This document shows positions 54,373 to 63,361 of a stretch of DNA of 64,000 nt, piece by piece. A program made the position numbers and the translations under genes. Source of the DNA: an uncultured Prevotellaceae bacterium (GTDB lineage Bacteria; Bacteroidota; Bacteroidia; Bacteroidales; Bacteroidaceae); contig CACXIP010000014.1 in assembly GCA_902767775.1 (NCBI GenBank), positions 41,211 to 105,210 on the forward strand. Reading direction: 5' to 3'. The notes beneath the pieces were generated by a model. That model was given only the letters and a program-made list of their open reading frames with translations, had not been told where the DNA came from and made no database searches. How positions within the stretch are numbered: the stretch's first letter is position 1; every line of letters starts with the position of its first letter.

Positions 54373-54996
54373 TTATTTCGTAAGTTCAAAACCTACACGA
54401 GCGCCGTTGGAAGACTTAGCGAGTTTGCTGACAGCCTGAACAGCAGCAGTGTTGCTGACCTTGCCTTCTTTCTGAAGGATGTTTGCCATCTGCATGGCGT
54501 CAAACATCAGACCCATACCTTTCTCGGTCTTTGTCACATTGCCCTTAATGGTCTCAGTAGCAGTCTTGAGAGCGATTTCACCGTTCTGGGGGTTATAAGT
54601 ATAGGTTCCGCTGAATGGTATCCCATTCACTTTGGCCGAGAACTTGTTGCCAGCAAGGAACGAAAATGAAGTGTTGTTGCGATTGATACCGATGTTGCTG
54701 TAGTTGCTTGCCAATGACGAAGCCAGGTTGGAAATAGCAGCAGTTCCTCCGGCCTTTGTCAGAGCTTGTTCAGTAGTAAAGGCAGCACTTGGAGCACTGT
54801 AGTTCCAGCTACCAAGAAGGCTCGACTGGTCTAATGTCAAACCCCCGAACAACACATTACTCAATACACTGCCGAGCACACTACCCAACACATTATTGGT
54901 TGTACTGGTGGGAGAAGTAGTTCCGAGTCCCGTTGTTAAGCAGCTTGACAAAATCAGAGTCATGGCTGCAAGAAGTGCCATAATTGTTTTCTTCAT
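54373..54996 (-). CDS. DUF4923-like lipoprotein
   Basis: 207 residues from MKKTIMALLAA. The lipobox is LILSSC, followed by a Ser/Thr-rich linker and a segment with repeated VLGSVLGSVLSNVLFGG. The C-terminal part resembles the lipocalin-like DUF4923 family of Bacteroidota (LLGSWNYSAPSAAF, FSGTYTYNPQNGEIAL). The function is unknown. A probable -7 box TTACTTTG lies at 55035-55042, making the longer in-frame start at 55065 impossible. Confidence 0.85.
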   Translation of the reverse strand: MKKTIMALLAAMTLILSSCLTTGLGTTSPTSTTNNVLGSVLGSVLSNVLFGGLTLDQSSLLGSWNYSAPSAAFTTEQALTKAGGTAAISNLASSLASNYSNIGINRNNTSFSFLAGNKFSAKVNGIPFSGTYTYNPQNGEIALKTATETIKGNVTKTEKGMGLMFDAMQMANILQKEGKVSNTAAVQAVSKLAKSSNGARVGFELTK

Positions 54997-55273
54997 AATG
55001 ATATAGATATTAGATAAATAATAAGTTTTCGAGACAAAGTAATAGAAAAAAAATGAAATCTCCAAAGATTTTTCAATTAATCTTATTCAACTATTGCAAG
55101 TTGAAAGTAGTTGATGAAATTAAGCAGCTAAAGTAGTTATACCTCAAATTTCAATATTTCTTGATTTCATATAATATTATTGAAGATGAAGAAATTGTTG
55201 ACTGATCTATGCCTTCTGCTTTTTCCATCTCCCTGGCTTTCTCCAAAGCTTTGATAGACTATACAACAGAAAA

Positions 55274-55303
55274 GAGGGTATGCCAAGCACACCCTCGTTT
55301 TTT
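55274..55303. terminator. Terminator between GH78 and upstream DNA
   Basis: A stem GAGGGT-TGC/GCA-ACCCTC with one mismatch is followed by T6 on the plus strand and T4 on the minus strand. It lies 24 bases after the GH78 stop. The rest of 54997-55326 is AT-rich; a 22-codon frame at 55186 on the plus strand resembles a signal peptide remnant but is too short to call. Confidence 0.65.
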
Positions 55304-55326
55304 GCACCATGCCTTTATAATTCTCA

Positions 55327-58300
55327 CTACTTTACAACGACTTTACTCACACTTTTCCCAACTCTGCGGATAACTAAACCATGAGAGGGGAGTGAGTGAA
55401 GGCGGATGCCTGAAAGGGTGTAATATTCTACTGTGGGCAAAGTGGGGCTGACAAGATCTATTGAAGAGGCTTGATCGTTGAGAAGAAACAAACGTACGTT
55501 ATCTACTTGAAAGCCGCCGATGCCTGTGGTCTCCCCTTGTGGGCAGTCGTAACCGATAGTGACGGTTTTGCCATCGGTCTGAGTGAACTTCAGACTCAGC
55601 GTACGCCAGTTATTGATGTTCTCATTGTCGCTGTTGTTGATGTTGACCGTACCATCTGCATTATAGGGCTCTGAGTAGACTGTTTCGCTATTGACCTCAT
55701 CTCCTATGGTAGCATACAACCGCTGACGGCCCGTAATTGCCGCATTGTCAACGCAGCGCAAGTCGCCCAAGAGTTGATAGGAACCAGCAGGCAGGGGCTT
55801 ATGAAGTGTCTGGGAGAGACGCACGGATATGTAGTTGCTGTCATACCAGATGTGCCAATCAAAAGCTCCTTCAGTAGGGTTTACGCTACGCTGGTCGCTG
55901 GTGCTAATACTGCCGTAGTTGTCATCGGTGTCGGGAAAACTGAGCACCCAACTTGTTGGTGACCAGGGAATGGTGTTGGTGTTACGGCTCTCGAAACCGA
56001 AGTTCTCGATATACTCGCCTGTCACCTCAGTACCATCTATGTCTGTTGAAGGATGGTCGTCATCTTGGTCTTCATCCTCGATGAAGTCAGCGAGAGTGCT
56101 ACCATTCATGGTGAAGTGGTAGTCACCACTGCCCAAGGTGAAGGTGACGAGCGTGTCGTTGTAAGCTACATGTTCCACCGATGCTAACTCCCAGATTTCA
56201 ATGCCATCCTCATAGAGTTTCAAATCTCTCACTATAGGTAGACATACGGTGGCTGTCGATCCAGCAGGAATGGTGATATGATAGTTGGTGGTGCTTTCGC
56301 TGCGGTCCCATGCCATACGTACCAGACCACGGGGTGAATGATGCGTAATGTCAGCTGTGGCCATATCAACAGGAATCCAAGGATGGATTTGTAGAGTCTC
56401 ATAGGCCTCGCCCGTATTGGAAATGCCGCCAAGCTGGGCGAAAAACCATTCCTCGATGTGGTCCATCATGCAGTGATTCTGGCTGAGCGACATGTCCCAA
56501 TATTCCAAAGAGGTGGTGGCTCCCTGTTCTACCCAATAACCATAGCTAGGATAACCGGTCTTACGGGCCATACGATAGACGACATCATTATATCCATTGT
56601 CGGCCAACGCCATAAGTGTGGGACGAAGACCTATCTCACCCGTCTTGATACTATAGCCAGAAGCCTTCACAGCCTCGGCTAATGCTTTTGCCACGGCAGG
56701 GACATTCTCCTCATCGACCATTCCATAGTACAGAGCCATACCATAGTTGGCCTGGTTGCCATATTCATAGACACCATCTTTGAAGAAACGGGCGTTGAAG
56801 GCTGACCTGACCTCGCTGGCTCTCTGCCTCCAATTGGCAGCATCTGCCTCCTGACCCAAGGCGGTGGCCATATCTGCCATACCTCCTAAGAGATAATAAT
56901 AGGTACATGTGAGCGTAAACGAACTGCTGGTCTGGTGCGAGAGTCCGCTGGTTTCCTGTCCCCAGTCGGAGAGCACGCTGTAGTCATTACGTATGATGCC
57001 ACCCTGAGCCAATGTGCCGTAATAGTTGATGAGGCGTTTCATCTGTTCATAGTAACGGGTCATGAGCGTCTGGTCGCCATACTGTCTGAAGTTACGCCAG
57101 GGGATGGTAATGGCTGCTCCACCCCAGTTAAGGTCGTCGTCGTAGGCTCGCATGAAGTGGGGTACCGTGCTGGGCACGTAACCGGAGGTGCCCTGTGAGT
57201 CGAAAGCATCCATAACGACCTTACTGAGCAGAGCCTTTACGTCAAAGTTGTATGAAAGCGACTGGTACATCATGTTGGGCACGTCGAGCCAGCCAAGCTT
57301 CTCGCGGTGAGGACAGTCGGTTACGGTGTTGTAGAGCTGGCTCTGAATGCCATTGAAGCAAATGCGGTGGATGTCGTTGAGCAGCTGGTTGCTCGTGGTG
57401 AAACCACCAACGGTCTGCACCTCGCTGCGTATGCGCATGGCAGTGAAGTCGCTGGGCTGTGGCTCTGAGGGCAGTCCGCTGATTTCTAAATAGCGAAAGC
57501 CATGATACATGAACTCCGGTCCCCAAGTTTCTCCATCTTCCTTGCCACTGAAGATGTAGGTATCAAGCGTTTTATTAGTGGCACCACTGGGCTGGTACAT
57601 ATATTCAAACTTACAGGCACCTCCCTCCTGTAATTCCGAGTCATAAAGTGTGATTTTCGTGCCAGCAGGGGCTTTCAGAGTGAAATGATAAGTGCCGGCA
57701 AAGTTCTGGCCGAAGTCCACAAGATAGTTACCTGAGTTGTTACGGGTGACACTCACGGCAGGCCAGGTTTCCACCACACGAAGCGCACTGTATTCACGAG
57801 CCCGCATCTGGCCAATGGGATAGACCGTATTCGACACGCTGGGAGCACAAAATGTGGGACTGACCTCCTCGCACTTCGCCCAGCCGCTCACGTCGTAGCC
57901 AGCCTGTTGCCAACCACTGACTTCCAGACGTGCATCATAGTCCTCACCACCATACCAATTGCTGCCTGTGGTGGGAGACTTATGAGTGCCCCATTCCGCA
58001 TCGGTAGGGATACAGTCGGCAGTGCCGTCGGTATAGGTGATGAAGAGCATAGCGCGTAGTGATGTAGTGGCTGCATTGCTGGCCAACTCAGGCTTCACGA
58101 AGCGGTCGCTCATGCTGCTCATATTGGCTATACCGCCTGCTACTTGAGCTAAAAGGGTGTTACGACCCGAGACCACAAGAGGGGTCACGTCATAGGTGCT
58201 GTAAAGCACATGCTTGTCGTAGGCCGACTCACCTGGTTCCAACACGTTGTCGGTGACTCGCTTGCCATTCAGGCGCATAGTGAACACACCCAAGGCCGAA

Positions 58301-59307
58301 GCATAGAGACGGGCTGAGGCCACGGTCTTGTCTTCTGCAATATTGAAATTGCGCCCCAGATAGGGAACGTTGGTGTTGTTCTCGTATGTTGGAGCTTCGG
58401 CATTCGTGGCCTGATACTGCAAGGAATAGTCGTCTGTGGTGATACCTAACTCGATGGTATAGCTGCTCGGGAAGTTGGCAGCTTTCGTCGGTTCGCCCAC
58501 AGCGGGAGCATCCTGACGAGGATAGAGCACGACGCGCGAAACTTCCTGAATACTACCCAAGTCGACCACAATAGTCGTTGTAGTGCTGTTCTGCACGGTG
58601 GTGAAGCCGTTGGTACTGCCTCCGGCAATGATACCATCGTTGATGTAACGAATACTCCAACCGTAGTTGGTCAGTTCCCAGGCGTTGGTCGCAGTAAAGG
58701 TAGCCGTACGGGCAACGTTCTCACCATCCTTATTATATATTTCAATCTCGGCTATCTGTACAAAACCAAAGTTAGGGTCACTGGCGGCATGGGGACCACT
58801 GGCCGTCACATTCAAGCGCATGTAACGTGAACTCACTGTGCCGTCTGTAGGCTCAACCTCAACAATAGCTTTATAGGGCGAGGTCTTCGGAGCTATCCAC
58901 TTGGCATCATTCCATTCATCCTGACTGAGAATACCTGTTTCAAAGGTGCTCCGGCATTCATCGGTAGCCTGACCATTCTGGTCGAAGACGGTTACTGCCC
59001 ATGTGTACTTTGTGCGACTCTTCAAGGCCGAACCCTCATAAGGAATGTCAGTCTGCCGGCTGCTCTCCACCCGTCCACTGTTCCAGACAGTAGTGCCAGT
59101 AGCATCATTGACACTAATTTGATAGGCGCTCTGACGGACGCCGCGATCCAGGGAACTGATTTCCCAACTGAAAGTTGGTGTACTCTCAATACCAATAGGC
59201 TCACAGAGACCTATTGTGCACAGGTTGGTCAACTCACTCTTGGCATTCATTGAGAGCGACCATGTTGCTGCTGCAATTAAAACTAGTAATTTGTTGATTT
59301 TAAGCAT
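55327..59307 (-). CDS. GH78 alpha-L-rhamnosidase
   Basis: 1326 residues from MLKINKLL. A signal peptide (LIAAATWSLSMNA) is followed by an N-terminal Ig-like segment (TPTFSWEISS), an inserted F5/8 type C (CBM32-like) domain at about 155-310, and the Bac_rhamnosid_N region. The (alpha/alpha)6 barrel has TDCPHREKLGWLDV, the conserved general acid region (Glu in REKLGW), and later QNHCMMDHIEEWFFAQLGGI. A C-terminal CBM-like beta domain and tail (YYTLSGIRLHSLPSHGLVI ... KVVVK) end it. It should cut terminal alpha-rhamnose from pectin RG-I or plant glycosides. It is divergent from the HTCS-like regulator. Confidence 0.92.
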   Translation of the reverse strand: MLKINKLLVLIAAATWSLSMNAKSELTNLCTIGLCEPIGIESTPTFSWEISSLDRGVRQSAYQISVNDATGTTVWNSGRVESSRQTDIPYEGSALKSRTKYTWAVTVFDQNGQATDECRSTFETGILSQDEWNDAKWIAPKTSPYKAIVEVEPTDGTVSSRYMRLNVTASGPHAASDPNFGFVQIAEIEIYNKDGENVARTATFTATNAWELTNYGWSIRYINDGIIAGGSTNGFTTVQNSTTTTIVVDLGSIQEVSRVVLYPRQDAPAVGEPTKAANFPSSYTIELGITTDDYSLQYQATNAEAPTYENNTNVPYLGRNFNIAEDKTVASARLYASALGVFTMRLNGKRVTDNVLEPGESAYDKHVLYSTYDVTPLVVSGRNTLLAQVAGGIANMSSMSDRFVKPELASNAATTSLRAMLFITYTDGTADCIPTDAEWGTHKSPTTGSNWYGGEDYDARLEVSGWQQAGYDVSGWAKCEEVSPTFCAPSVSNTVYPIGQMRAREYSALRVVETWPAVSVTRNNSGNYLVDFGQNFAGTYHFTLKAPAGTKITLYDSELQEGGACKFEYMYQPSGATNKTLDTYIFSGKEDGETWGPEFMYHGFRYLEISGLPSEPQPSDFTAMRIRSEVQTVGGFTTSNQLLNDIHRICFNGIQSQLYNTVTDCPHREKLGWLDVPNMMYQSLSYNFDVKALLSKVVMDAFDSQGTSGYVPSTVPHFMRAYDDDLNWGGAAITIPWRNFRQYGDQTLMTRYYEQMKRLINYYGTLAQGGIIRNDYSVLSDWGQETSGLSHQTSSSFTLTCTYYYLLGGMADMATALGQEADAANWRQRASEVRSAFNARFFKDGVYEYGNQANYGMALYYGMVDEENVPAVAKALAEAVKASGYSIKTGEIGLRPTLMALADNGYNDVVYRMARKTGYPSYGYWVEQGATTSLEYWDMSLSQNHCMMDHIEEWFFAQLGGISNTGEAYETLQIHPWIPVDMATADITHHSPRGLVRMAWDRSESTTNYHITIPAGSTATVCLPIVRDLKLYEDGIEIWELASVEHVAYNDTLVTFTLGSGDYHFTMNGSTLADFIEDEDQDDDHPSTDIDGTEVTGEYIENFGFESRNTNTIPWSPTSWVLSFPDTDDNYGSISTSDQRSVNPTEGAFDWHIWYDSNYISVRLSQTLHKPLPAGSYQLLGDLRCVDNAAITGRQRLYATIGDEVNSETVYSEPYNADGTVNINNSDNENINNWRTLSLKFTQTDGKTVTIGYDCPQGETTGIGGFQVDNVRLFLLNDQASSIDLVSPTLPTVEYYTLSGIRLHSLPSHGLVIRRVGKSVSKVVVK

Positions 59308-59371
59308 TTGTTGTTGTATTATTGATGTAATGATTTGCCTGCAAAATAACGACAATATGTGTGAAAGACAA

Positions 59372-59450
59372 GAACGAATAAGTTCAAAGACGTTCAAAAT
59401 GAGTTCAAAACACCATTTTGCACTGATTTCCTGCTGTCAATGAACTTATT
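59372..59450. promoter_or_regulatory. Candidate regulator-binding repeats at the GH78/regulator intergenic region
   Basis: GTTCAAA occurs three times at 59382, 59392 and 59403, spaced 10 and 11 bases apart, about one helical turn. The first is also half of GAAC-GAATAA-GTTC. AATAAGTTCA (59377-59386) recurs inverted at 59441-59450 as TGAACTTATT. A -7 box-like TTATTTTG for GH78 lies at 59342-59349. Confidence 0.6.
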
Positions 59451-59478
59451 TTAGACAAAAATGTATTATCTTCGCAAC

Positions 59479-62388
59479 ATGAAGCTGACACATCATCTTA
59501 TATTGACCTTACTGCTCCTTCTTTATACGGACAGCATGAAGTCTCAGACAGCATGGCAACACATCGAGGGACTGCCGTGCGAGGAGACATCGTCAGTGGC
59601 GCAAGACAGTAATGGGTTCATTTGGATAGGTACACGCTTGGGGCTGCTGCGCTACGATGGATACAACATCAAGACCTACCGAAACGACATGACCCATCCC
59701 TACGCCTTCAGTTCGTGCAACATCCAATGTCTGGCTCCTGACGCAGGAGAGCGTATATGGGCAGGCTCATTCTATGGTCTCAACGAATTCTCACCCATCA
59801 TCGGACAATCGGCAGTTACTCATTTCGGCGGAAACGACTTAGTAAGAACGATATGCGTAGATAGCAGGAAAAGACGATGGGTAGGCACTGACACTGGACT
59901 ATTTCTTGCCTCCGATGGGACTAAAACCGCACTTTATGAAGCCATCCCCAGCGACAAGATTCTACAGATACGTGAACTACCTGAGGGGTATGTCGTTGTG
60001 GTGACCAAGCATCACGGACTTTATCGAATAAATCCTCATAATTATTGTGAGGCAATAGAGGGAACGGCACACCTTAGCCCTACTTCTGTCTGCCAAGCAG
60101 CTAATGGTGGCCTATGGATGGGCACGAGTGGGCAAGGACTGTTTCTGCTGCACAAGGGAAAGACAGAAAAAGTATCTGACTTGGGGAATGAACTCGTCAA
60201 CGACCTATTGCTCCATCCGCAAGGGCATGGGCTGATTTTAGCCACCAACAGAGGTATATACAGTTATCCAAAACAAACAGCTATGCCAGTTTTGGCCGAA
60301 TTGGGTGTGAAAAGTCTTTTTGCCGACAAGGACGGCAATGTATGGGCGGCTACAGATAACAAAGGTGTTTTTTTCTTGAAAAATCAGTATACACCTATTA
60401 CTGTGAAGCGACCTGCCTTCGTTAAGAAAACGGAGCCTATTGTATCACAGTTCAGTGTCAGACAACTCAGCGACACCCTGCTCTGGGCCAGTTTCAAGGG
60501 CATCAATGCCATCTACGAAGCCATAGACAAAACTTACATCGGTACCTGGGGAGACGGTTTCTATGTGACAGAAAACGGAAAAGTCACCCATCATTATACC
60601 GAAGACAACACACCATGGCTTAAAACTAACAGCATCTATGCTTTTACAGCATTAGGTGGCAAGGCGATGCTCATCGGAACCTGGTATGGCCTCTACCTGC
60701 TGGAATCCGACGGCAACGGACGTTATATCAGCCATATCGGTCAAAGCAACATCAGTACGATGCACACGCTTGCTGCCAATGCCATAAGGCAGGACGAAGT
60801 GTGGCTGGGGTTGGTGGGCGGTATTGCCCATATAGTGGGCGACCTGTCGAATCCGGTGAACGCTAAGATAACCATCTATACGCACGTAAATAAAAAAGGA
60901 ATCATAGGAATAGAAGATGTAGGTCATTTGACGGCACAGCATGACGAAAGGGGGGAATACCAGATGGGCGGCATCTACAGAATAGTGAAGGACAAGCATG
61001 GGCGCATCTGGGCATGTACCAGCGAACCAGGATTGTTGCTCTATGATGCCGAACACGATGCATTTCGCAGTGTCAGTGGCCAACTGGGCATCCTTGGAGA
61101 CAATGTCCATAGTCTAGACATCGACAAGAACGGTTATTTTTGGATGACGACCAACTATGGCATTCTTCAAATGAGCATCAACGAGAAAGGACAGCCAGAA
61201 GGGCTGCAACTCTACACCAAGAACGATGGGCTCCCCACCGACTACTACGGAAGTACCATGAGCTGCGCTCTAAACGACAGCACCATCTGCTTCCTGAATC
61301 AGCAAAACATCATTGCCATTGTCCCACGCGAACTATCTCGCAAGCAACACGTAAAGACGTTCCTCTCCGACATTTTAATCAACAACAAACCATTATCCTT
61401 TGTCCAATCCGTTAATCAGCACTTCGTTCTCGCTCACGACAAAAACAACATCACCCTATATCTTTCCACATTGTCAATGGGTCAAGAGGCATCTATACGC
61501 TATGCCTACAAACTTGACGGTTATGACCGTGAATACCGACAGACTGACATGGGCAGCAACAGCATCAGTTATCAGCAATTGCCACCAGGCAGATACACTC
61601 TTCATTTCTTTCCGCTCAGCAACAAGACGGACAATATCGCTGATGAGCAGACACTTACCTTCGAGATACAGCAACCTCTATGGTGGCGCTGGTGGGCTAA
61701 GACGGGATATGTACTGTTGTTATTGACCGTGATTGCGGCTGTCATCCACAACATAACTGAACACAAGCGAAAGAAGCGCCAACTGGAAGAACTTAAGACC
61801 GAAAAACAACAGCAGGAGAAACTCTATCAGAAGAAAGTCCAATTCTATGTGCGTGTGCTTCATCATTTCCTGACACCGCTTACACTGATGAGCGATTTGG
61901 CTCACGACCTGCACCACAAGGTGCGACCGTCGTTGCAGGCTTCGATGTTTATGCTGAGCAATCAAACAGACCAACTATTGGAAGCAATGAACAACATTGT
62001 CGACGTGAAGGATGACAACTCTGCCAGTGAGGCATTACAGAAAGCGCAGGAGATGACCCAGGTAGACCGTGATTTCCTGTGTCGATGCACCGAGTCAGTT
62101 AACAGCCACATCGATGACCCTGACTACTCGCACACTGTAATGATGGCCGAAGTGGGAGCCTCCCACGCCACCCTCTATCGCAAATTGAAGACCCTTACAG
62201 GCATGGATGCCACCTCGTTCATTCGCAGCATCCGTATGCGTGCAGCCTATCAGATTCTCAGTGCGAATCCCAATATCCGTATCAGCGAACTGTCAGAGCG
62301 TGTGGGCTACAACAACCCCCGCTATTTCTCCACTTGCTTTAAAAACGAATTCGGAGTGACACCACGAGAGTGTATTGCCAATCTCTAA
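59479..62388 (+). CDS. HTCS-like sensor-AraC regulator lacking kinase and receiver domains
   Basis: A protein of 969 residues. The signal peptide/first helix is followed by two sets of periplasmic Reg_prop propeller blades (DSNGFIWIGTRLGLLRYDGYN at the start) and a Y_Y_Y domain ending in RYTLHFFPLSN. A single transmembrane segment lies near residues 740-760, then a charged coiled coil, a DHp-like stretch (HHFLTPLTLMSDLA) and, at about 865-969, an AraC HTH (TLYRKLKTLTGMDATSFIRSIR, VGYNNPRYFSTCFKNEFG). The usual HATPase_c and REC domains, about 400 residues in standard HTCS, are absent. It is divergent from GH78. A -7-like TATCTTCG at 59467 is too close to the ATG to be secure. Confidence 0.85.
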   Translation: MKLTHHLILTLLLLLYTDSMKSQTAWQHIEGLPCEETSSVAQDSNGFIWIGTRLGLLRYDGYNIKTYRNDMTHPYAFSSCNIQCLAPDAGERIWAGSFYGLNEFSPIIGQSAVTHFGGNDLVRTICVDSRKRRWVGTDTGLFLASDGTKTALYEAIPSDKILQIRELPEGYVVVVTKHHGLYRINPHNYCEAIEGTAHLSPTSVCQAANGGLWMGTSGQGLFLLHKGKTEKVSDLGNELVNDLLLHPQGHGLILATNRGIYSYPKQTAMPVLAELGVKSLFADKDGNVWAATDNKGVFFLKNQYTPITVKRPAFVKKTEPIVSQFSVRQLSDTLLWASFKGINAIYEAIDKTYIGTWGDGFYVTENGKVTHHYTEDNTPWLKTNSIYAFTALGGKAMLIGTWYGLYLLESDGNGRYISHIGQSNISTMHTLAANAIRQDEVWLGLVGGIAHIVGDLSNPVNAKITIYTHVNKKGIIGIEDVGHLTAQHDERGEYQMGGIYRIVKDKHGRIWACTSEPGLLLYDAEHDAFRSVSGQLGILGDNVHSLDIDKNGYFWMTTNYGILQMSINEKGQPEGLQLYTKNDGLPTDYYGSTMSCALNDSTICFLNQQNIIAIVPRELSRKQHVKTFLSDILINNKPLSFVQSVNQHFVLAHDKNNITLYLSTLSMGQEASIRYAYKLDGYDREYRQTDMGSNSISYQQLPPGRYTLHFFPLSNKTDNIADEQTLTFEIQQPLWWRWWAKTGYVLLLLTVIAAVIHNITEHKRKKRQLEELKTEKQQQEKLYQKKVQFYVRVLHHFLTPLTLMSDLAHDLHHKVRPSLQASMFMLSNQTDQLLEAMNNIVDVKDDNSASEALQKAQEMTQVDRDFLCRCTESVNSHIDDPDYSHTVMMAEVGASHATLYRKLKTLTGMDATSFIRSIRMRAAYQILSANPNIRISELSERVGYNNPRYFSTCFKNEFGVTPRECIANL

Positions 62389-62441
62389 ACATAGAACAAA
62401 TACAAAATTTGAAATAATAACATATAAAATCTTATTTAATT

Positions 62442-63284
62442 ATGAAAGTTTACACTCTTTTTGCAGCTATGCTGCTTTGCCTGATGCCATATACGGTTGA
62501 GGCACAGGGAACAGATATCAATAGCCGTGACCTTCGCGGCAAAGTGGTCTATCAGGACGATGAGGTGGTGTTCCGCCAGCTTGACGAGCATACATGGATA
62601 GGAAACGGGCATAGAGTCTATAACGAATCACTCTACATCGTTGAGGGCAAAGAGCGCGCACTTCTGATTGATGCAGGGACATACATACCCGAGTTGGACA
62701 AAATTGTGGCAAAGATTACCTCCAAGCCCGTCACAATGATGGCAACCCATGCCCATGGCGACCATGTGGGTGGAGTAGGCCCTTTTCCTGAAGTCTATCT
62801 GAATGCTGGTGACATGCCTATCGTTCCGAATAATATGCGCAACTACAAAGGTCAGATTAAGTATCTTCACGATGGTCAGGTGATTGACCTTGGTGGTCGC
62901 GAGATAGAGGTCATCTTCACTCCCGGTCATACTGCCGGAAGCACCACTTTCTTTGATAAGGCAAAACACTATGGATTCAGTGGTGATGCTTTCGGCTCGA
63001 CCAACCTACTGGTATTTACCAACCTTTCGACAGTAATGTACTCCGCCGAGAGGATTGAGAACTATATGAAGAAGAACGACATCCATTTTCTCTTTCCCGG
63101 TCATTACAGCGGTGACAATCTGGAGACCCCACAGCGTGTTACGGATATCAAGAACATGTGCCGTGAGATACTTGACGGTGAACGCAAGCCGACTGTCAGC
63201 AACGGCAACAACGGGGGCAATGACATGATGGTTGATGACAAGGGTGTCCGTATCAATTTCAGCAGCAGGACCGGAATGAAATAG
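62442..63284 (+). CDS. Secreted MBL-fold metallo-hydrolase
   Basis: 280 residues with a signal peptide to about residue 22. The metallo-beta-lactamase motif is THAHGDHVGG, followed by a second His in FTPGHTAGS and an Asp in SGDAFGS, then FPGHYSGDN. These give a complete two-metal site. The substrate is unknown; beta-lactam hydrolysis cannot be inferred. It lies 53 bases after the regulator gene in the same direction. A terminator follows. Confidence 0.88.
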   Translation: MKVYTLFAAMLLCLMPYTVEAQGTDINSRDLRGKVVYQDDEVVFRQLDEHTWIGNGHRVYNESLYIVEGKERALLIDAGTYIPELDKIVAKITSKPVTMMATHAHGDHVGGVGPFPEVYLNAGDMPIVPNNMRNYKGQIKYLHDGQVIDLGGREIEVIFTPGHTAGSTTFFDKAKHYGFSGDAFGSTNLLVFTNLSTVMYSAERIENYMKKNDIHFLFPGHYSGDNLETPQRVTDIKNMCREILDGERKPTVSNGNNGGNDMMVDDKGVRINFSSRTGMK

Positions 63285-63303
63285 TAATTGACAGAATGGA
63301 AAG

Positions 63304-63341
63304 AGGGTTGGCAAGATAATCATCTCACCAACCCTTTTTTC
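63304..63341. terminator. Terminator after the MBL gene
   Basis: A stem AGGGTTGG/CCAACCCT (63304-63311, 63328-63335) is followed by T6 on the plus strand. It separates two convergent genes. Confidence 0.8.
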
Positions 63342-63361
63342 TGTATTTCCAACTCTTGTGT

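Noticed and set aside
55186-55254. 22-codon plus-strand frame resembling a signal peptide
   Set aside because: Too short, no clear promoter, and it lies between terminators; noted only as a possible gene remnant.
62442-63284. A beta-lactamase resistance gene
   Set aside because: The MBL fold is clear but the sequence resembles general secreted metallo-hydrolases; nothing points to beta-lactams.
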